This document shows, piece after piece, positions 44,100-55,400 of a stretch of DNA of 64,000 bases. This stretch comes from Bufo bufo. Taxonomy: Eukaryota; Chordata; Amphibia; Anura; Bufonidae. A program made the position numbers and the translations under genes. Location of the stretch: the NCBI RefSeq assembly GCF_905171765.1, contig NC_053389.1, positions 786,944,254 through 787,008,253 of the forward strand, in the 5' to 3' direction. Positions within the stretch are counted from its first letter, which is position 1, and each line of letters begins with the position of its first letter. The notes beneath the pieces are model-generated. The model did not search any database. It had not been told where the DNA came from and saw only the letters and a program-made list of their open reading frames with translations.

Positions 44100-46700
44100 T
44101 TTGTCCTCTGACTCGCTCAGGGGCGATGTCATCCCCGTTTCGCTCAGGCACGACGTGCTCCCTGAGGTGCTCGGGCGCTAGTAATCCCGTATTCACTCCA
44201 TGAAATAAGGTCCCCAATCCGCTTTGCAATGTTCCCAGTACCACCCATGGAAAAATGTCTTTCCTGAAGCGCTCCAGTGTATGTCTTCCGGAGTCGCTCG
44301 GGGGCAATGTCTCCCCGATTCGCTCTGGTGTGATGTCTCCCTGAAACGCTCAGGTGCAAAGTCCCCCTGTTTCGCTCAGATGTAATGCCTCCCTGAATCG
44401 CTCAGGTGCAATGTCTCCCTGAATCGCTCAAGTGCAATGTCTCCCTGAATCGCTCAAGTGCAATGTCTCCCTGAATCGCTCAGGTGCAATGTCTCCCTGA
44501 ATCGCTCAGGTGCAAGGTCCCCGTGAATCGCTCAGGTGTAATGTCTCCCTGAATCGCTAGGGTGTTATGACTTCCCAGATCCCTGAATCGATCAAGTGTC
44601 ATGTTTTCCTCAAACGCAGGTGTCATGTTTTTCCCCAAATCCCAGGTGTCATGTTCCTGGAATCGCAGGTGTCATGTCTTCCCTGATTCAGTCAGGTTTG
44701 CCTTCCCTGAGTCGCTCAGGCGTCGTGTTTTTTTTTTTTTTCCTCCAAATTGCAGGTGTCATCTACCCAAGAATCGCAGGTGTCATGTCTTCCCTGATTC
44801 GCTCAAGGTTATGTTTTCTCCAATTCACAGATGTCATGTTCCCAAAGTCACATGTGTCATGTCTTCCCTGGGTGGCTCAGGGGTCAGGTTCCCTGAATCG
44901 CTGGGTTGCCTCCCCTTAGTCACTTAGGGGTGATGTTCCCTGGATCGCTCGGGTCTGGTGTGTTCCCTGAATCGCTCAGGTCTGATGTGTTCCCTGAATC
45001 GCTCAGGTCTGGTGTGTTCCCTGAATCGCTCAGGTCTGGTGTGTTCCCTGAATCGCTTAGGTCTGGGTGTTCCCTGAATCGCTCAGGTCCGGTGTGTTCC
45101 CTGAATCGCTCAGGTCCGGTGTGTTCCCTGAATCGCTCAGGTCCGGTGTGTTCCCTGAATCGCTCAGGTCCGGTGTGTTCCCTGAATCGCTCAGGTCTGG
45201 TGTGTTCCCTGAATCGCTCAGGTCTGGCATGTTCCCTGAATCGCTCAGGTCCGGTGTGTTCCCTGAATCGCTCAGGTCTGGTGTGTTCCCTGAATCGCTC
45301 AGGTCTGGCGTGTTCCCTGAATCGCTCAGGTCTGGCGTGTTTCCTGAGTCGCTCGGGGGTCATGTTTCCCTGAGTCGCTCAGGTGCCATGTTCTCCCTCA
45401 TTCGGGTTTTGTTTTTCCTTCCTCTTCCAGGTCGGTTGTTCCCAGATTGCACATTTTCCTGAACAGTCTGGTCATGTTTTCCCCCTGATTCACTCAGGTC
45501 AGGTGGGCCTGATCCGCTCAGGCTTCTGTTTCCCTGGTCTCCCAGTGGGATTCCATGTTGCCTGAACCGCTCGGGAGTCAGTGCACCGCCGGAGTTATGC
45601 GGGTTTCCATGCATCAGCCTGTAGCGCTCGGGGGTTTGTTCAAGCAACGTCCGGCTGGTTCCTGGTTGCCCGGTTAGTGTCTGGATTCCTGTTCCGCAGG
45701 TTGTGGCATGCAGCGCGACTTGGGCTCTGATTCTGGCTCTCCAGGGTCACCCAGCAGTTGGCCACGGCGTCCAGGCTGCATCCTGGTTCTCCGTCGCCTC
45801 TTTCCAGTGCCACCAGATCGCACCTCTCTCCGGGTCTCGTACCAACGCAAGTTTATTTTCATGTAAGCAGGGCCTCAGGCCACCGGAATTTCGATCCATC
45901 CTCAATTGTGTCGCAGCGCTCCTCCGTGCCCGGTCACTCCACGGTGCCGGGTTTCAGGTAAGTTCCAGCCGGGTGGCGGCATGACGCTCCTCCGCAGCTC
46001 AGAGCCTTCCTTCATTCATCACAAACCTCCATTCCTAGGTCTCCGGTATCACCGGAGAGGTGGCAGCGCTATTCGTTGATTCGGTTGGGTTGCGATCCTT
46101 TCTATACCATGTTCATTCCGTTTCCTTATGATTCTCAGGTTCGGGGTTTGGACATGGTCCATGTATTTCCCAGATTAGCTCAAAATTCACGTATTACCCT
46201 TTCACCCAGGTCTAAATTCCCCGGAGTCGCGCGGGTTGCGTGTTTCCTGGATCGCTCGGGTTCATGCATTTCCCTGAATCGCTCGGGTCCATGTTTTACC
46301 TGGATCTCGGATTCATGTTCCAGAGTTGCCCAGGTTCATGTATCTGGATCGGGTTGTGTATGTGCCCAGGTCACTCAGGTTTACGTTTTCCCCGATTCAC
46401 TCAGGTCAGGTGTTTCCCTGAATCGCTCAGGTCAGGTGTTTCCCTGAATCGCTCAGGTCAGGTATTCTCCTGAATCGCTCAGGTTTAGGTTTCCCCGAAT
46501 CGCTCAGGTTTTGTATTTTTCCTCTGTCGTTCAGGTTGCCGGTATTTCCAGGTCGTATGTTTTCCTGATTTCCCCAGGTTACGTATTCCCTGAATCACTC
46601 AGGTTCGGTATTTTCCTGTCTCTTTCAGGTTGGCGGTATTTCCAGGTCGTATGTTTTCCTGATTCACCCAGGTTACGTATTCCCTGAATCGCTCAGGTCT
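44100..46700. repeat. dyad array: CCTGA-N5-TCAGG units, 24-27 bp spacing
   Basis: Dozens of copies of CCTGAATCGCTCAGG, a 15-base motif with CCTGA and TCAGG as perfect inverted arms around ATCGC. In 44380-44560 the unit is 26 bases (with TGCAATGTCT); in 44944-45355 it is 27 bases (with TCTGGTGTGTTC), about fifteen copies; in 45360-46700 copies are sparser, with longer and different sequence between. The 27-base phase gives a nine-residue repeat in translation (SLRSGVFPE), a by-product. The dyad core is better conserved than the linkers. Confidence 0.88.
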
Positions 46701-47126
46701 TTTTGCCCACAGGCTGTTCGCATCTGCATGATTCTCTCAGCTCTTTTTCCCGCAGGTTGTTCGCATTTGCCTGAATCACTCAGGTCTCTTCCCGCTGGTG
46801 GTACACATGTGCCTGAATCATTCGGGATCCGATACATTTGCCTGAGACGCTCTGGGTTTTCCAGCAGTATCCAGTGGTTTCTGTTATCCGGTTCGGGTTC
46901 CGCATTTTTGAATCCCTGATTGCATTGGATCCGGGTCACCACGGGGGTTTGGACATGGTCATCCATTTTCTCGACAACTATGGTTACATCAGGTATTGTA
47001 CTCTGCTCCCACTCAAGCGGCATTCTTGTGTTCTTGCTACATCATGGTTTGCTCAATCTCACCTGGGCGGTCTGCACCCTGATTCCTGATCAGGGGACCT
47101 CAGGGCGTCCCCTCGGGCTGGGCTAG

Positions 47127-47795
47127 TTGCTCCAGCTTTTCGCCAGGCTTGAGGCATCCAAGCCCCTCAGCGTTAGTGCGGCGGTCCGGGTACTTAGGCA
47201 ACCAGTGTCGGGCGGGTTCCGCAGATTGTCTGTAGGCCTAGACGGTCTCCCTTTTGGCCAATCAGCAAGCATTACAAGCGGCCATGTACCTCGGGTTCTA
47301 TGGGTTCCTCAGACCCGGGGAGTTCACCTGCAGCGCCATCTCCCGGGCAACCCTGCTCAGGCGACATCTCGCCTGGCACTCCGACCACTTCATCCTGTCC
47401 ATTCCGTCCTCCAAGACCAATCAAGCCGGTCATCCCATGGAGGTGGAATTTTTACCCTGCGGCCAACTGTTGGTGTCCTATCAAGGTGCTCCAGGAGCTC
47501 CTGGCCTCCCTCCATCTCCCTCTTTAGACGACCCATTGCTCCCGGTCAACGGTAAGCCCCTGTCTTCAACCCTGCTCATCTCCAACATCCGCACCCTGGC
47601 CGCAGGGTTGGGTTCCAACCCTAGCACGATATCCGGGCACTCCTTTCGTTAGGGGCCGCGTCCGCAGCTTCTAGTCACCAGGTATCGGCGCACATCATCC
47701 CCAAGATGGGCCATTGGAGGTTGTCCTGCTTCGCAAGGTTCATTCCGAATCCACAGGCTGAGACATCCAGAGCCTTTTGTTCCTTGGCCTTGTAG
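47127..47795 (+). pseudogene. tyrosine recombinase of the Ngaro-like element
   Basis: Integrates a circular DNA copy through a covalent tyrosine intermediate. Three frames must be joined: 47127 to about 47255 (ends RRLSVGLDGLPFG), 47254-47652 (QALQAAMYLGFYGFLRPGEF, with the first catalytic Arg in FLRPGE; then the linker), and 47653-47795 after a one-base shift at the TAG in CGTTAGGGGCC. His and second Arg are present in GHSFR; the next His/Trp position is GHWR. Where the nucleophilic Tyr is expected (WRLSC-x3-F-I) there is Phe (codon TTC near 47740). Two shifts and a lost nucleophile predict an inactive protein, so movement would need an enzyme from another copy. Confidence 0.82.
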
Positions 47796-47848
47796 GCCTC
47801 AAGGCTTCAATAAATATTCCATACCCTGCAACGTGCCAGTTCTCTTTT

Positions 47849-47962
47849 GCCCACTTATTCAGGCCTTACCTCGTCACTGGCGTCGGGCACACTCCAGCCA
47901 GTTAGGTCAGGACGGTACGTAGGCTTGCCTATTCTGTTCCTCGCTCAGCTCCTCCCACAAAT
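47849..47962 (+). repeat. B1: split direct repeat
   Basis: GCCCACTTATTCAGGCCTTA ... CTCAGCTCCTCCCACAAAT. One difference from B2 in 114 bases (GTAGGCTTGCC against GTAGACTTGCC). Confidence 0.93.
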
Positions 47963-48096
47963 ATTGAAGGCTGCTTGCAGCCTGTAATTGTGGGAGGAGC
48001 GCACTTAGCGTATTTAAACCCCCTCCTACAAGCAGGAGGGCGGCCGGTTCTTGCCCCTCCCTCCCATCCCCTTTCTTCATACTCTCCTCTTGGGTG
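47963..48096 (+). repeat. A2: split direct repeat plus 42-base extension
   Basis: First 92 bases identical to A1; then a pyrimidine-rich stretch (CCCTCCCTCCCATCCCCTTT) not found next to A1. Lies exactly between B1 and B2. Confidence 0.92.
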
Positions 48097-48210
48097 GCCC
48101 ACTTATTCAGGCCTTACCTCGTCACTGGCGTCGGGCACACTCCAGCCAGTTAGGTCAGGACGGTACGTAGACTTGCCTATTCTGTTCCTCGCTCAGCTCC
48201 TCCCACAAAT
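48097..48210 (+). repeat. B2: terminal split direct repeat
   Basis: Copy of B1 ending CTCCTCCCACAAAT, after which unrelated DNA starts (GATGTGCATT). This is the right end of the element. Confidence 0.93.
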
Positions 48211-49374
48211 GATGTGCATTCAATATACTGCCTCTGTATGGTATTGCTGGCCCTACTTATGTGTTAGTCCTGCCTACTCATGTTGGCCCCACCATCTTTC
48301 AAGTTGGGGAAGTATTCAAACTTGGTGCCTAGGATGGCAGAAGCTATAAATACAGCTCTGCTCATGATAAGGAACAAAAAATAAAATATGTACAATCAGT
48401 GTCTGGCTTTACTTATTTACCCTTTAGTGTCTACAAATAAGCCTTTTTATGACTGTCACCAAGGGACCTTAGGCTAGGCTGGCACTTTTACAGTGGTCTA
48501 ATCACAGTGGTGTATGGTTCCCCCATGTAGGGAAGAGAAAGTGCTCAGCTCTTTTATGGCCTGGATCAGTGGAACCACCAATCCACGCTGTTTTAGCATT
48601 TTAGATACTGTGGTCAATAGTGATCGTGACATCTAAATGGTTTTAAAAGTAGGGTCCTCCCTGTATCAATGCGATCTTGTTCTCTTTACGTGGCAGACAG
48701 GAGTGTAATGAAGGCTTCCAGATCTGGTCAGTTTTGCACAACATAAGTAGGACAGTATAATATGTATTCAAGGAATCGCAAGTCAAAGTCCTTTTGATGG
48801 GAATAATGGTGGTATAAGTAAGAATTAAAATTTTATTTAAAAAAGATTCCAAATTAAAAAATCCACCTTTTTCCCCAAAAAAGTTAATGGAAGAAAAAAA
48901 AAAATCCTCCACATAATTAGTATTACCAATTCCGAAAGGACCCAAACTATTGAGTTATCACATTATGTATCCCAAATGATGAACTCTGTAAAGGAAAAAA
49001 TAAACAATGCCAGAATTGCTGTTTTTTTTATTATCCACTATTTCCCAAAAAAAGTGATCAAAAGTGTGTACCTACCACAAAATGATAACAATAAAAACTA
49101 CAAGTCATCCCACAAATATCAAATCTTCATACAACTGTTGACAAAAAAAAGTGTTGGTCTTGGAATGTGACGATATAAAAACATTTAAAAAAAAGTTTTT
49201 TATTTTGCAGAATAAGTAAAGCTTAAAAACACTATATAAATTTGGCATCATCCTAATCATTCTGTATAAGCCCCAAAGTAAATGTTGAAAATTTTTAAAT
49301 GTAAGACAATGGCGGAATTGCTGTCTTTTTTTCAATTCCCCCCCCCACCCCCCCGGAAAGCATTAATAAAATTT
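48211..49374. other. AT-rich DNA, no gene
   Basis: Nothing coding. 48945-49330 resembles the AT-rich arms of the TTAA-type elements in style (runs of A, GTGATCAAAAGTGTGTACCT, ATCCCACAAATATC), but no end is found. A C-run near 49340. Confidence 0.35.
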
Positions 49375-49531
49375 AATAATAATATGTAGATATAGGAGGG
49401 CACTCGGTTATCTGGTGTTGCACAGATATCCTTCAACCGGTGGTCAAAAAAATACCGTCATATGTAAAGAATACAACAGATATTACAGTATATCAATAGT
49501 TAAGAAATTATAATTTCAAGATCATTGGATT

Positions 49532-50740
49532 ATGGGCACTATGGACGTAAACTCTTTATACACTATCATAGATCATAAACAGGGCATAAATGCTTTAAGA
49601 AAACAATTGGACACCGATGGCTCACTACAGAGGGACCAAATTTCATTTATATTAGAAGGGGTCGAGTATATATTAACACATAATCTGGGGTACCAGATTT
49701 GCCCCCAGTTATGCCAACCTCTTCATGGCACAGTGGGAGGAGAATGTAATTCGATCTAAGCTGGGGACAAGTCTGGTACTCTGGCATATTATTTTTGTGT
49801 GGCAAGGGATGAAGAGATTAACATAAATGCTAGATATTGCTAAAAATTGAAGTTTCACAAGTAGAATTTTTGGATTTAATCATGAAAGTTGAAAACCAAA
49901 AATTGATATGCAGCACTTATCATAAATCAGTCATGAAAAACAGTTATATTTTATATTCAAGCTGTCACCTTCCCAGGTGGCTTATGAATATCTCAACCAG
50001 CCAATTTAGGAGAATCAAATGCAATTGCACAAACAATTAACAATTTGAGAAAGAAGCTATACAGGCGGACACCGAAACGCTGGTGTGCAAGTAGCCTAAA
50101 ACAACAATTTATAGAGAAGAAGATAAGAACTATCCAAACACGATAGTAGATGCATCCCTTGAAAAGGTGAAAACTATGGATAGGGCGAGTTTCTTTGAGA
50201 CCACTAAAAAGAAAACTACACAAGACGATAACCTCTGTATTGTTCTACCTTTCCATGCACAATACAGGACCAGAGAGAAAATAATTAATAGACACTGGCA
50301 CCATCTTCTAAGAGATAAGTCTATAGGATCCATATTAACTACTACCCCCCAAATCCCATATACAAAGGCTCCGAACTTGGGTTTAAGAATTGCACCAACT
50401 ATAAAGAGAAAAAACATTGGGATGAAATCAAACTGGTTGTAGATCACTAACTTCCCTAAGAAAATCACAGAAATACCGTCAACGCAAAATACTTACCATT
50501 TAGAGATTAAAGACCATCTCACGTGCGATTCAACTGAAGTAATATATATGTTACAATGTTCATTCCGCAAACAATGTATAGGTAGAACCAAGCGAACACT
50601 TAAGAAACGGATAGCAAAACATATCACTAACATTAAGAAAGGTTTTGAACAGCACTCCGTCTCAAAATATTTCAGGGACAATAAGGATCCCACACAGCTT
50701 ACTTTTGTTTCCCTTGAGAGAATTAAAAGACACATTTGAC
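49532..50740 (+). pseudogene. Penelope-like fragment 1: reverse transcriptase pieces and GIY-YIG endonuclease
   Basis: 49541 onward: DVNSLYTIIDHKQGI and YILTHN, the PLE reverse transcriptase palm. A shift then gives the APSYANLFMAQWE-like stretch; the YIDD catalytic box is deleted or destroyed near 49790. 50167-50440: the connector with KKTTQDDNLC... and LPFHAQY. 50540-50740: GIY-YIG nuclease remnant (YMLQCSFRKQCIGRTKRTL, with Cys-Ile-Gly where Tyr-(Val/Ile)-Gly is normal; then RIAKHITNIKKG). It ends in IKRH plus stop near 50738. Inactive. Confidence 0.78.
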
Positions 50741-50916
50741 ACCATAATCCCGGCCGCCTGGGGTGGGTGCCAATCTGGGATGGGACATCGAGGTCCGGCT
50801 GTTATACCAGCACCTCGATCTACCCTCCTGAGTAGGCCCCGCCCCCTTAACTTCTCAGCATTCCAATCAGTATTTCCACACCTGAAAAATAGAAAATGAA
50901 TAAAATACAAAATATA

Positions 50917-51281
50917 CAGGTGAAACTCGAAAAAATTGAATATCGTGCAAAGTTCATTTATTTCAGTAATGCAACTTAAAAGGTGAAACTAACATATGAG
51001 ATAGACTCATTACATGCCAAGCGAGATATTTCAATCCTTTATTTGGTATAATTTGGATGATTATGGCTTACAGCTTATGAAACCCCAAAGTCACAATTTT
51101 GAGGTACCCTTCGCTTAGGGGGTATGGATTAATTAGCTGACTAGAGTGTGACACTTTGAGCCTAGAATATTGACCTTTTTCACAAAATTCTAATTTTAAG
51201 CTGCATTAATGCAATTCCTTTTAAGTTGCATTACTGAAATAAATGAACTTTTGCACAATCTAATTTTTAGCGTTTCACCTG
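50917..51281. mobile_element. mariner/Tc1-type MITE, 365 bp
   Basis: Inverted ends CAGGTGAAACTCGAAAAAAT and (outward from the right) CAGGTGAAACGCTAAAAATT, flanked by TA (50915-50916; 51282-51283). Arms continue with GTTCATTTATTTCAGTAATG / CATTACTGAAATAAATGAAC and GCAACTTAAAAGG. No coding sequence. Confidence 0.92.
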
Positions 51282-51283
51282 TA

Positions 51284-51913
51284 TAATATCACAAAACAAA
51301 TACAAGAGAAGAATATAGTGAAAACAAAACACAATAAATAAAAGAAAGAATAAAAAGAAATAAGTATAAAGGAAGAATAAGCAATACAGTATACATTATT
51401 GAATATATAGCACCATTAAAAGAAATTTACAGCATGAAACAAGTCTAAAAAATAATAAGGTGCATACTACTCAGTATACAGCAAAATTATACACATTTCA
51501 CTTAAAATGGGAGATTTTGACACTATATTGTGTATGAACTAAACACAAAAATTTATGTAATCTATATAATCATACATTATAGGTTGAAATATAGCAAAAT
51601 ATAAAAAAAAAAACACATCGAAAATGCACCAATAATGCAGGCGAGTTTTGTGATTTTTAATTTTCATTTGCCATTTGAAGGTTCTCCTCCTTGATCTTAT
51701 TTCATTATATTTCATTTATTGTTGGTTATATTTGAAACTTTTCCAACACTGACATAAGAAAGAGATATGCCTTTAAGCCAAAAATGTACACAAATGTATG
51801 TTTACTGATACCTTGAAGGCTGACTACTATATGGGTTCTTAAGGTACGATATTATCTTATTAAAATAATTCAGTCCAGGTCTTTTGTTCATATGGCCATT
51901 GTGAATATCACAG
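51284..51913. other. AT-rich DNA, no gene
   Basis: Between the MITE and the next element; no frame or repeat end is supported. It may be non-coding PLE sequence. Confidence 0.3.
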
Positions 51914-52450
51914 CTAAAGATGGGCAAATTTCTTGAAAATTTGATTCGGCTGATTCGCCGAATTTCACCCAAAAATTCACTTTGTGACGAATTACTTCTA
52001 GTGCATTTTTTTGTAAGTAGCGGGTGCAATGACAGGGAGCTGCGATAGCGCCGCCCCGTCATTGTACCCCTCAGATGCCGCGTTCATACATGATTGTGGC
52101 ATCTGAGTGTACAAACAGTGTGAAATTAACATTAAAAAAAACATTACATTAAACTTACCGCGTCTATTTGCACGTGATGGGCTGGCCGCCGTCAGCTTGC
52201 TTGAAATCATGTGCGGCGCGAGATTACGCCATCACGCCGGCCTGTGGTGAAGTATGACGGCCGGCGTGATGATGTAATCTCGCTCCGCACGGGATTTCGG
52301 CCGAGATCTTCAAGCAAGATGGAGGCTGGCGGCCCTTTGCGCGCAAGTGGAGGCGGTAAATTTGAATTTCAGGATTAATCTACAGTATTTGCTGACATGA
52401 AGCAAGTGGAAAATCGGCTTCTAGGCGAATCAACTTTGACTCCTTTTCAA
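51914..52450. mobile_element. GC-rich MITE with GATTCG ends
   Basis: Left edge AAGATGGGCAAATTTCTTGA with GATTCGGCTGATTCGCCGAA; right edge GAAAATCGGCTTCTAGGCGA with ATCAACTTTGAC. Inside is a long inverted pair: GCTTGCTTGAAATC...GCGAGATTACG...CATCACGCCGGCC with GGCCGGCGTGATG...GTAATCTCGC...CTTCAAGCAAG. It sits just before PLE fragment 2. Confidence 0.6.
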
Positions 52451-52452
52451 CA

Positions 52453-55400
52453 GTGAATAACATACATCTTTTCGCAAGGAAACTCATTTTTAAGAAGATT
52501 TTTAACCGTAGGATGGACCCTAACTTCCCAATGCCTGTTGAACAAGAAGCCTTAGCTACCCTCACTGCACTTCTGGAGGAGCAAGAAGAATCTGATGGAT
52601 CTGGTGAGTTCCCTAAGAACTTAATCCCCAAATCTACAAAGTTCCCTGCCCTGTCCCTATTTCCAAACATTGAATTGTTCGTCCAGCTGGTGTGCAGGGA
52701 ACTTTCAAAAATTCCCAGCACAATGACCAATGACAACTGCACCAAAGCTGAGAGACGTGTGCTTAAGGAGATTAAGGCATGGACTGACGTGGTTATTAAA
52801 CCTGCGGACAAGGGAGGAAACATATTAATATGGCCTAGATCCATGTACAAACAGGAGGCCTGGAAGCAACTGAGGGATGTTAATTGCTTCAATCCAACTG
52901 AAAAATTTAAGAAAGAGCTAGATGCCATCCGGTTATTCCCACCCTTTACCTTCTACCGAAGGTGCATAATAAAATGGAATAAGCACCGGGGGGAGAGCAA
53001 TAGTGTCAGGGGGTTAATGGCTTGAAAGACTCCATTTGTAAATACATTGAATTTTTCTTACATTCTATAGTGGAGAGTCTTCTTTGTATTTAAAAGACAC
53101 TAGGGACATATTGAAAAAGGTGGAGGAGATCCAACTTGAACCAGATATGATGATTGCTACCTGCAACGTTGAATTACTATATAAGTCAATTAGACACGAG
53201 GATGGCCTGAGGGCTGCTGATTTATTTTTCCGGACTACTACTACTGTCAAAAGGGAAATGTGAGTTTGTCATGACCCTGTTGGAATTTGTGTTGACTCAC
53301 AATTTTTTCTGTTTGGGGGGTCTTTCTTCCTACAGCTCCAGGGGACTGCCATGGGGGCGTCTTGTGCACCCTCGTATGCAAATTTGTTCCTGGGGCTGTG
53401 GGAAAGGGAGATCCTTTAGACAGATCCCATACCATTGGCCCACAAGATACAATATTGGGGCCGTTATATTGATGACCTTTTGATTATTTGGCTGGGTAGT
53501 GAGGAGGAATTTCAATCATATATACAACAACTTAACATGAATAACATGAACATTAAACTCACGTATAAGATGAGCCGGACTAGCATCGACTTCTTAGATG
53601 TGTGCTTTCAGGTTGACTGTGAGGGTCGGATAGTGACGAACCTCTATAGGAAACATACCTCTGTAAATGCTCTATTACACGCTGGATCAGCCCATCCAGG
53701 TAATCTCATAAATAGCATACCAGTCGGACAATTTTTAAGACTGAGGAGAATTTGCTTAACGGAGAGTAATTTTGAATTTCAGGCGGAAGGGCTCCGTATG
53801 AGATTCCTGGAGAGAGGATACAGTGTATGGTCCATAGAGGCAGGCTACCAGAGGGCTCACAGATCCAGAAGATCAGAATTGCTCCATAAAAAGGAGAAGA
53901 AAAGTGAGAGGGAAGAGATTCGATTCATCACGGTATATAATTCACGGTGGAGAAATGTTCGACAGGCTTTGGGTAAGTATTGGGAAATCTTACGGATTGA
54001 TCCACAATTGCAACAAGTCTTAACCATCCGTCCGTCGGTTACGTATCGGAGGGCCAAAAACCTGAGGGACCACTTGGTCAAAAGTCTTTACACCTTACAC
54101 AAACCAGGTTTATTTGGCACAAAGGGGTCCCCGTGGGGGAGTAAGGAATGTGGCAAGTTCATTGCCTGTCCTAATATGGACAGAGCAGTACACTTCTGGG
54201 ACTCCTCACATACTAAACAATGCACGGTCACACACTCAATAACTTGTGCCACCTTTGGAGTGATATATTGGGCGACTTGCCCTTGCAACTTGTTTTATGT
54301 GGGAATGACTTCTCGCCTAAAAATCACAGAAAAAATGCACCAAACGGATATGCCACTGACTATACTGGCTAGTCATAAATGCAGATATTAAAAGCTGAGA
54401 CTTTTGCCAATATATTCCTGTCAGGAAAATATCGGAGCCCATCATGCACCACGTCACGTTCACTCAGCATGGCAAGGAGTCCTACCACTACGCTAACTAT
54501 GGTGTGAACAAGGTCTAAAGGTGATGTAATCCAGCTCACAGCCAAGCTTCCACACAACCGCCTAGCAGGACAACTAGTGCAATGTGAACAAAGCCAGACT
54601 GTGAGCCACACCCATATCAGACCATGTGATGGAGGTTACCAGGTGCAAAAGAGTGTTTGAATGCCAGGTAAAGGCACATACACTACATATAAAACAAGAC
54701 AAAAACACAGAAATATAGTGGCAATTCTGGAGGAGCTGCTCAACCCCTAACACTGTAGCGTGTTTTTCATTGGGGGAGCAGCCCCACCGCATGTGGACCG
54801 CAGCAAACGACTATCCCCAGCAAAAAATGCATACAATGGAGGATGTTGGCGCGGTCCACATGAACCACAAAGGCATCCTACACAAAACGGAGCATTGTGC
54901 GGATGAAAATATAATCATATAAATCACAGAAAAAATGCACCAAACGGATATGTCACTGACTATACTGGCTAGTCATAAATGCAGATATTAAAAGCTGAGA
55001 CTTTTGCCAATATATTCCTGTCAGGAAAATATCGGAGCCCATCATGCACCACGTCACGGTCACTCAGCATGGCAAGGGGTCCTACCACTACGCTAACTAT
55101 GGTGTGAACAAGGTCTGAAGGTGATGTAATCCAGCTCACGCCAAGCTTCCACACAACCGCCTAGCAGGACAACTAATGCAATGTGAACAAAGCCAGACTG
55201 TAGCAAAAGTCTCAGCTTTTAATATCTGCATTTATGACTAGCCAGTATAGTCAGTGACATATCCGTTTGGGGAATTTTTTCAGTGATTTATATGATTATA
55301 TTTTCATCCGCACAATGCTCCGTTTTGTGTAGGATGCCTTTGTGGTGCATGTGGACCGCGCCGACATCCTCCATTGTATGCATTTTTTTCTGGGGATAGT

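Larger units (their letters stand above)
43208..48210 (+). mobile_element. Ngaro-like (DIRS order) tyrosine-recombinase retroelement
   Basis: Shows split direct repeats in the Ngaro order: A1 (43211-43302), internal region, B1 (47849-47962), A2 (47963-48054 plus a 42-base extension), B2 (48097-48210). A1 and A2 are identical over 92 bases; B1 and B2 differ at one of 114. The three outer junctions share AAT. A tyrosine recombinase lies just inside the right repeats, as in Ngaro/DIRS elements. I find no reverse transcriptase or RNase H in the 4.5-kb interior; instead it has a GC-rich 5' part (43300-43950) and a long dyad array. So this is a nonautonomous or deleted member. Near-identical repeats suggest recent copying; no target duplication is expected for recombinase insertion. 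Confidence 0.82.

Noticed and set aside
44944..45355. CRISPR-like regular direct repeats
   Set aside because: Units are contiguous tandem copies with no unique spacers, in a vertebrate-type context without cas genes.
44906..45462. Open frames of 131-155 codons with a nine-residue repeat
   Set aside because: They follow from the 27-base unit of the dyad array and occur on both strands.
43208..48210. Crypton (recombinase-only DNA element) as an alternative to the Ngaro-like reading
   Set aside because: Cryptons do not have the A1 ... B1-A2-B2 repeat arrangement that is plain here.
43208..48210. Ordinary LTR retrotransposon
   Set aside because: Left end has only A, right end has B-A-B; no full LTR pair, no integrase, no 4-6 bp target duplication.
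50060..50095. Another hammerhead at ACCGAAACGCTGGTG
   Set aside because: GAAAC is present but there is no CTGATGA-like segment at the right distance.
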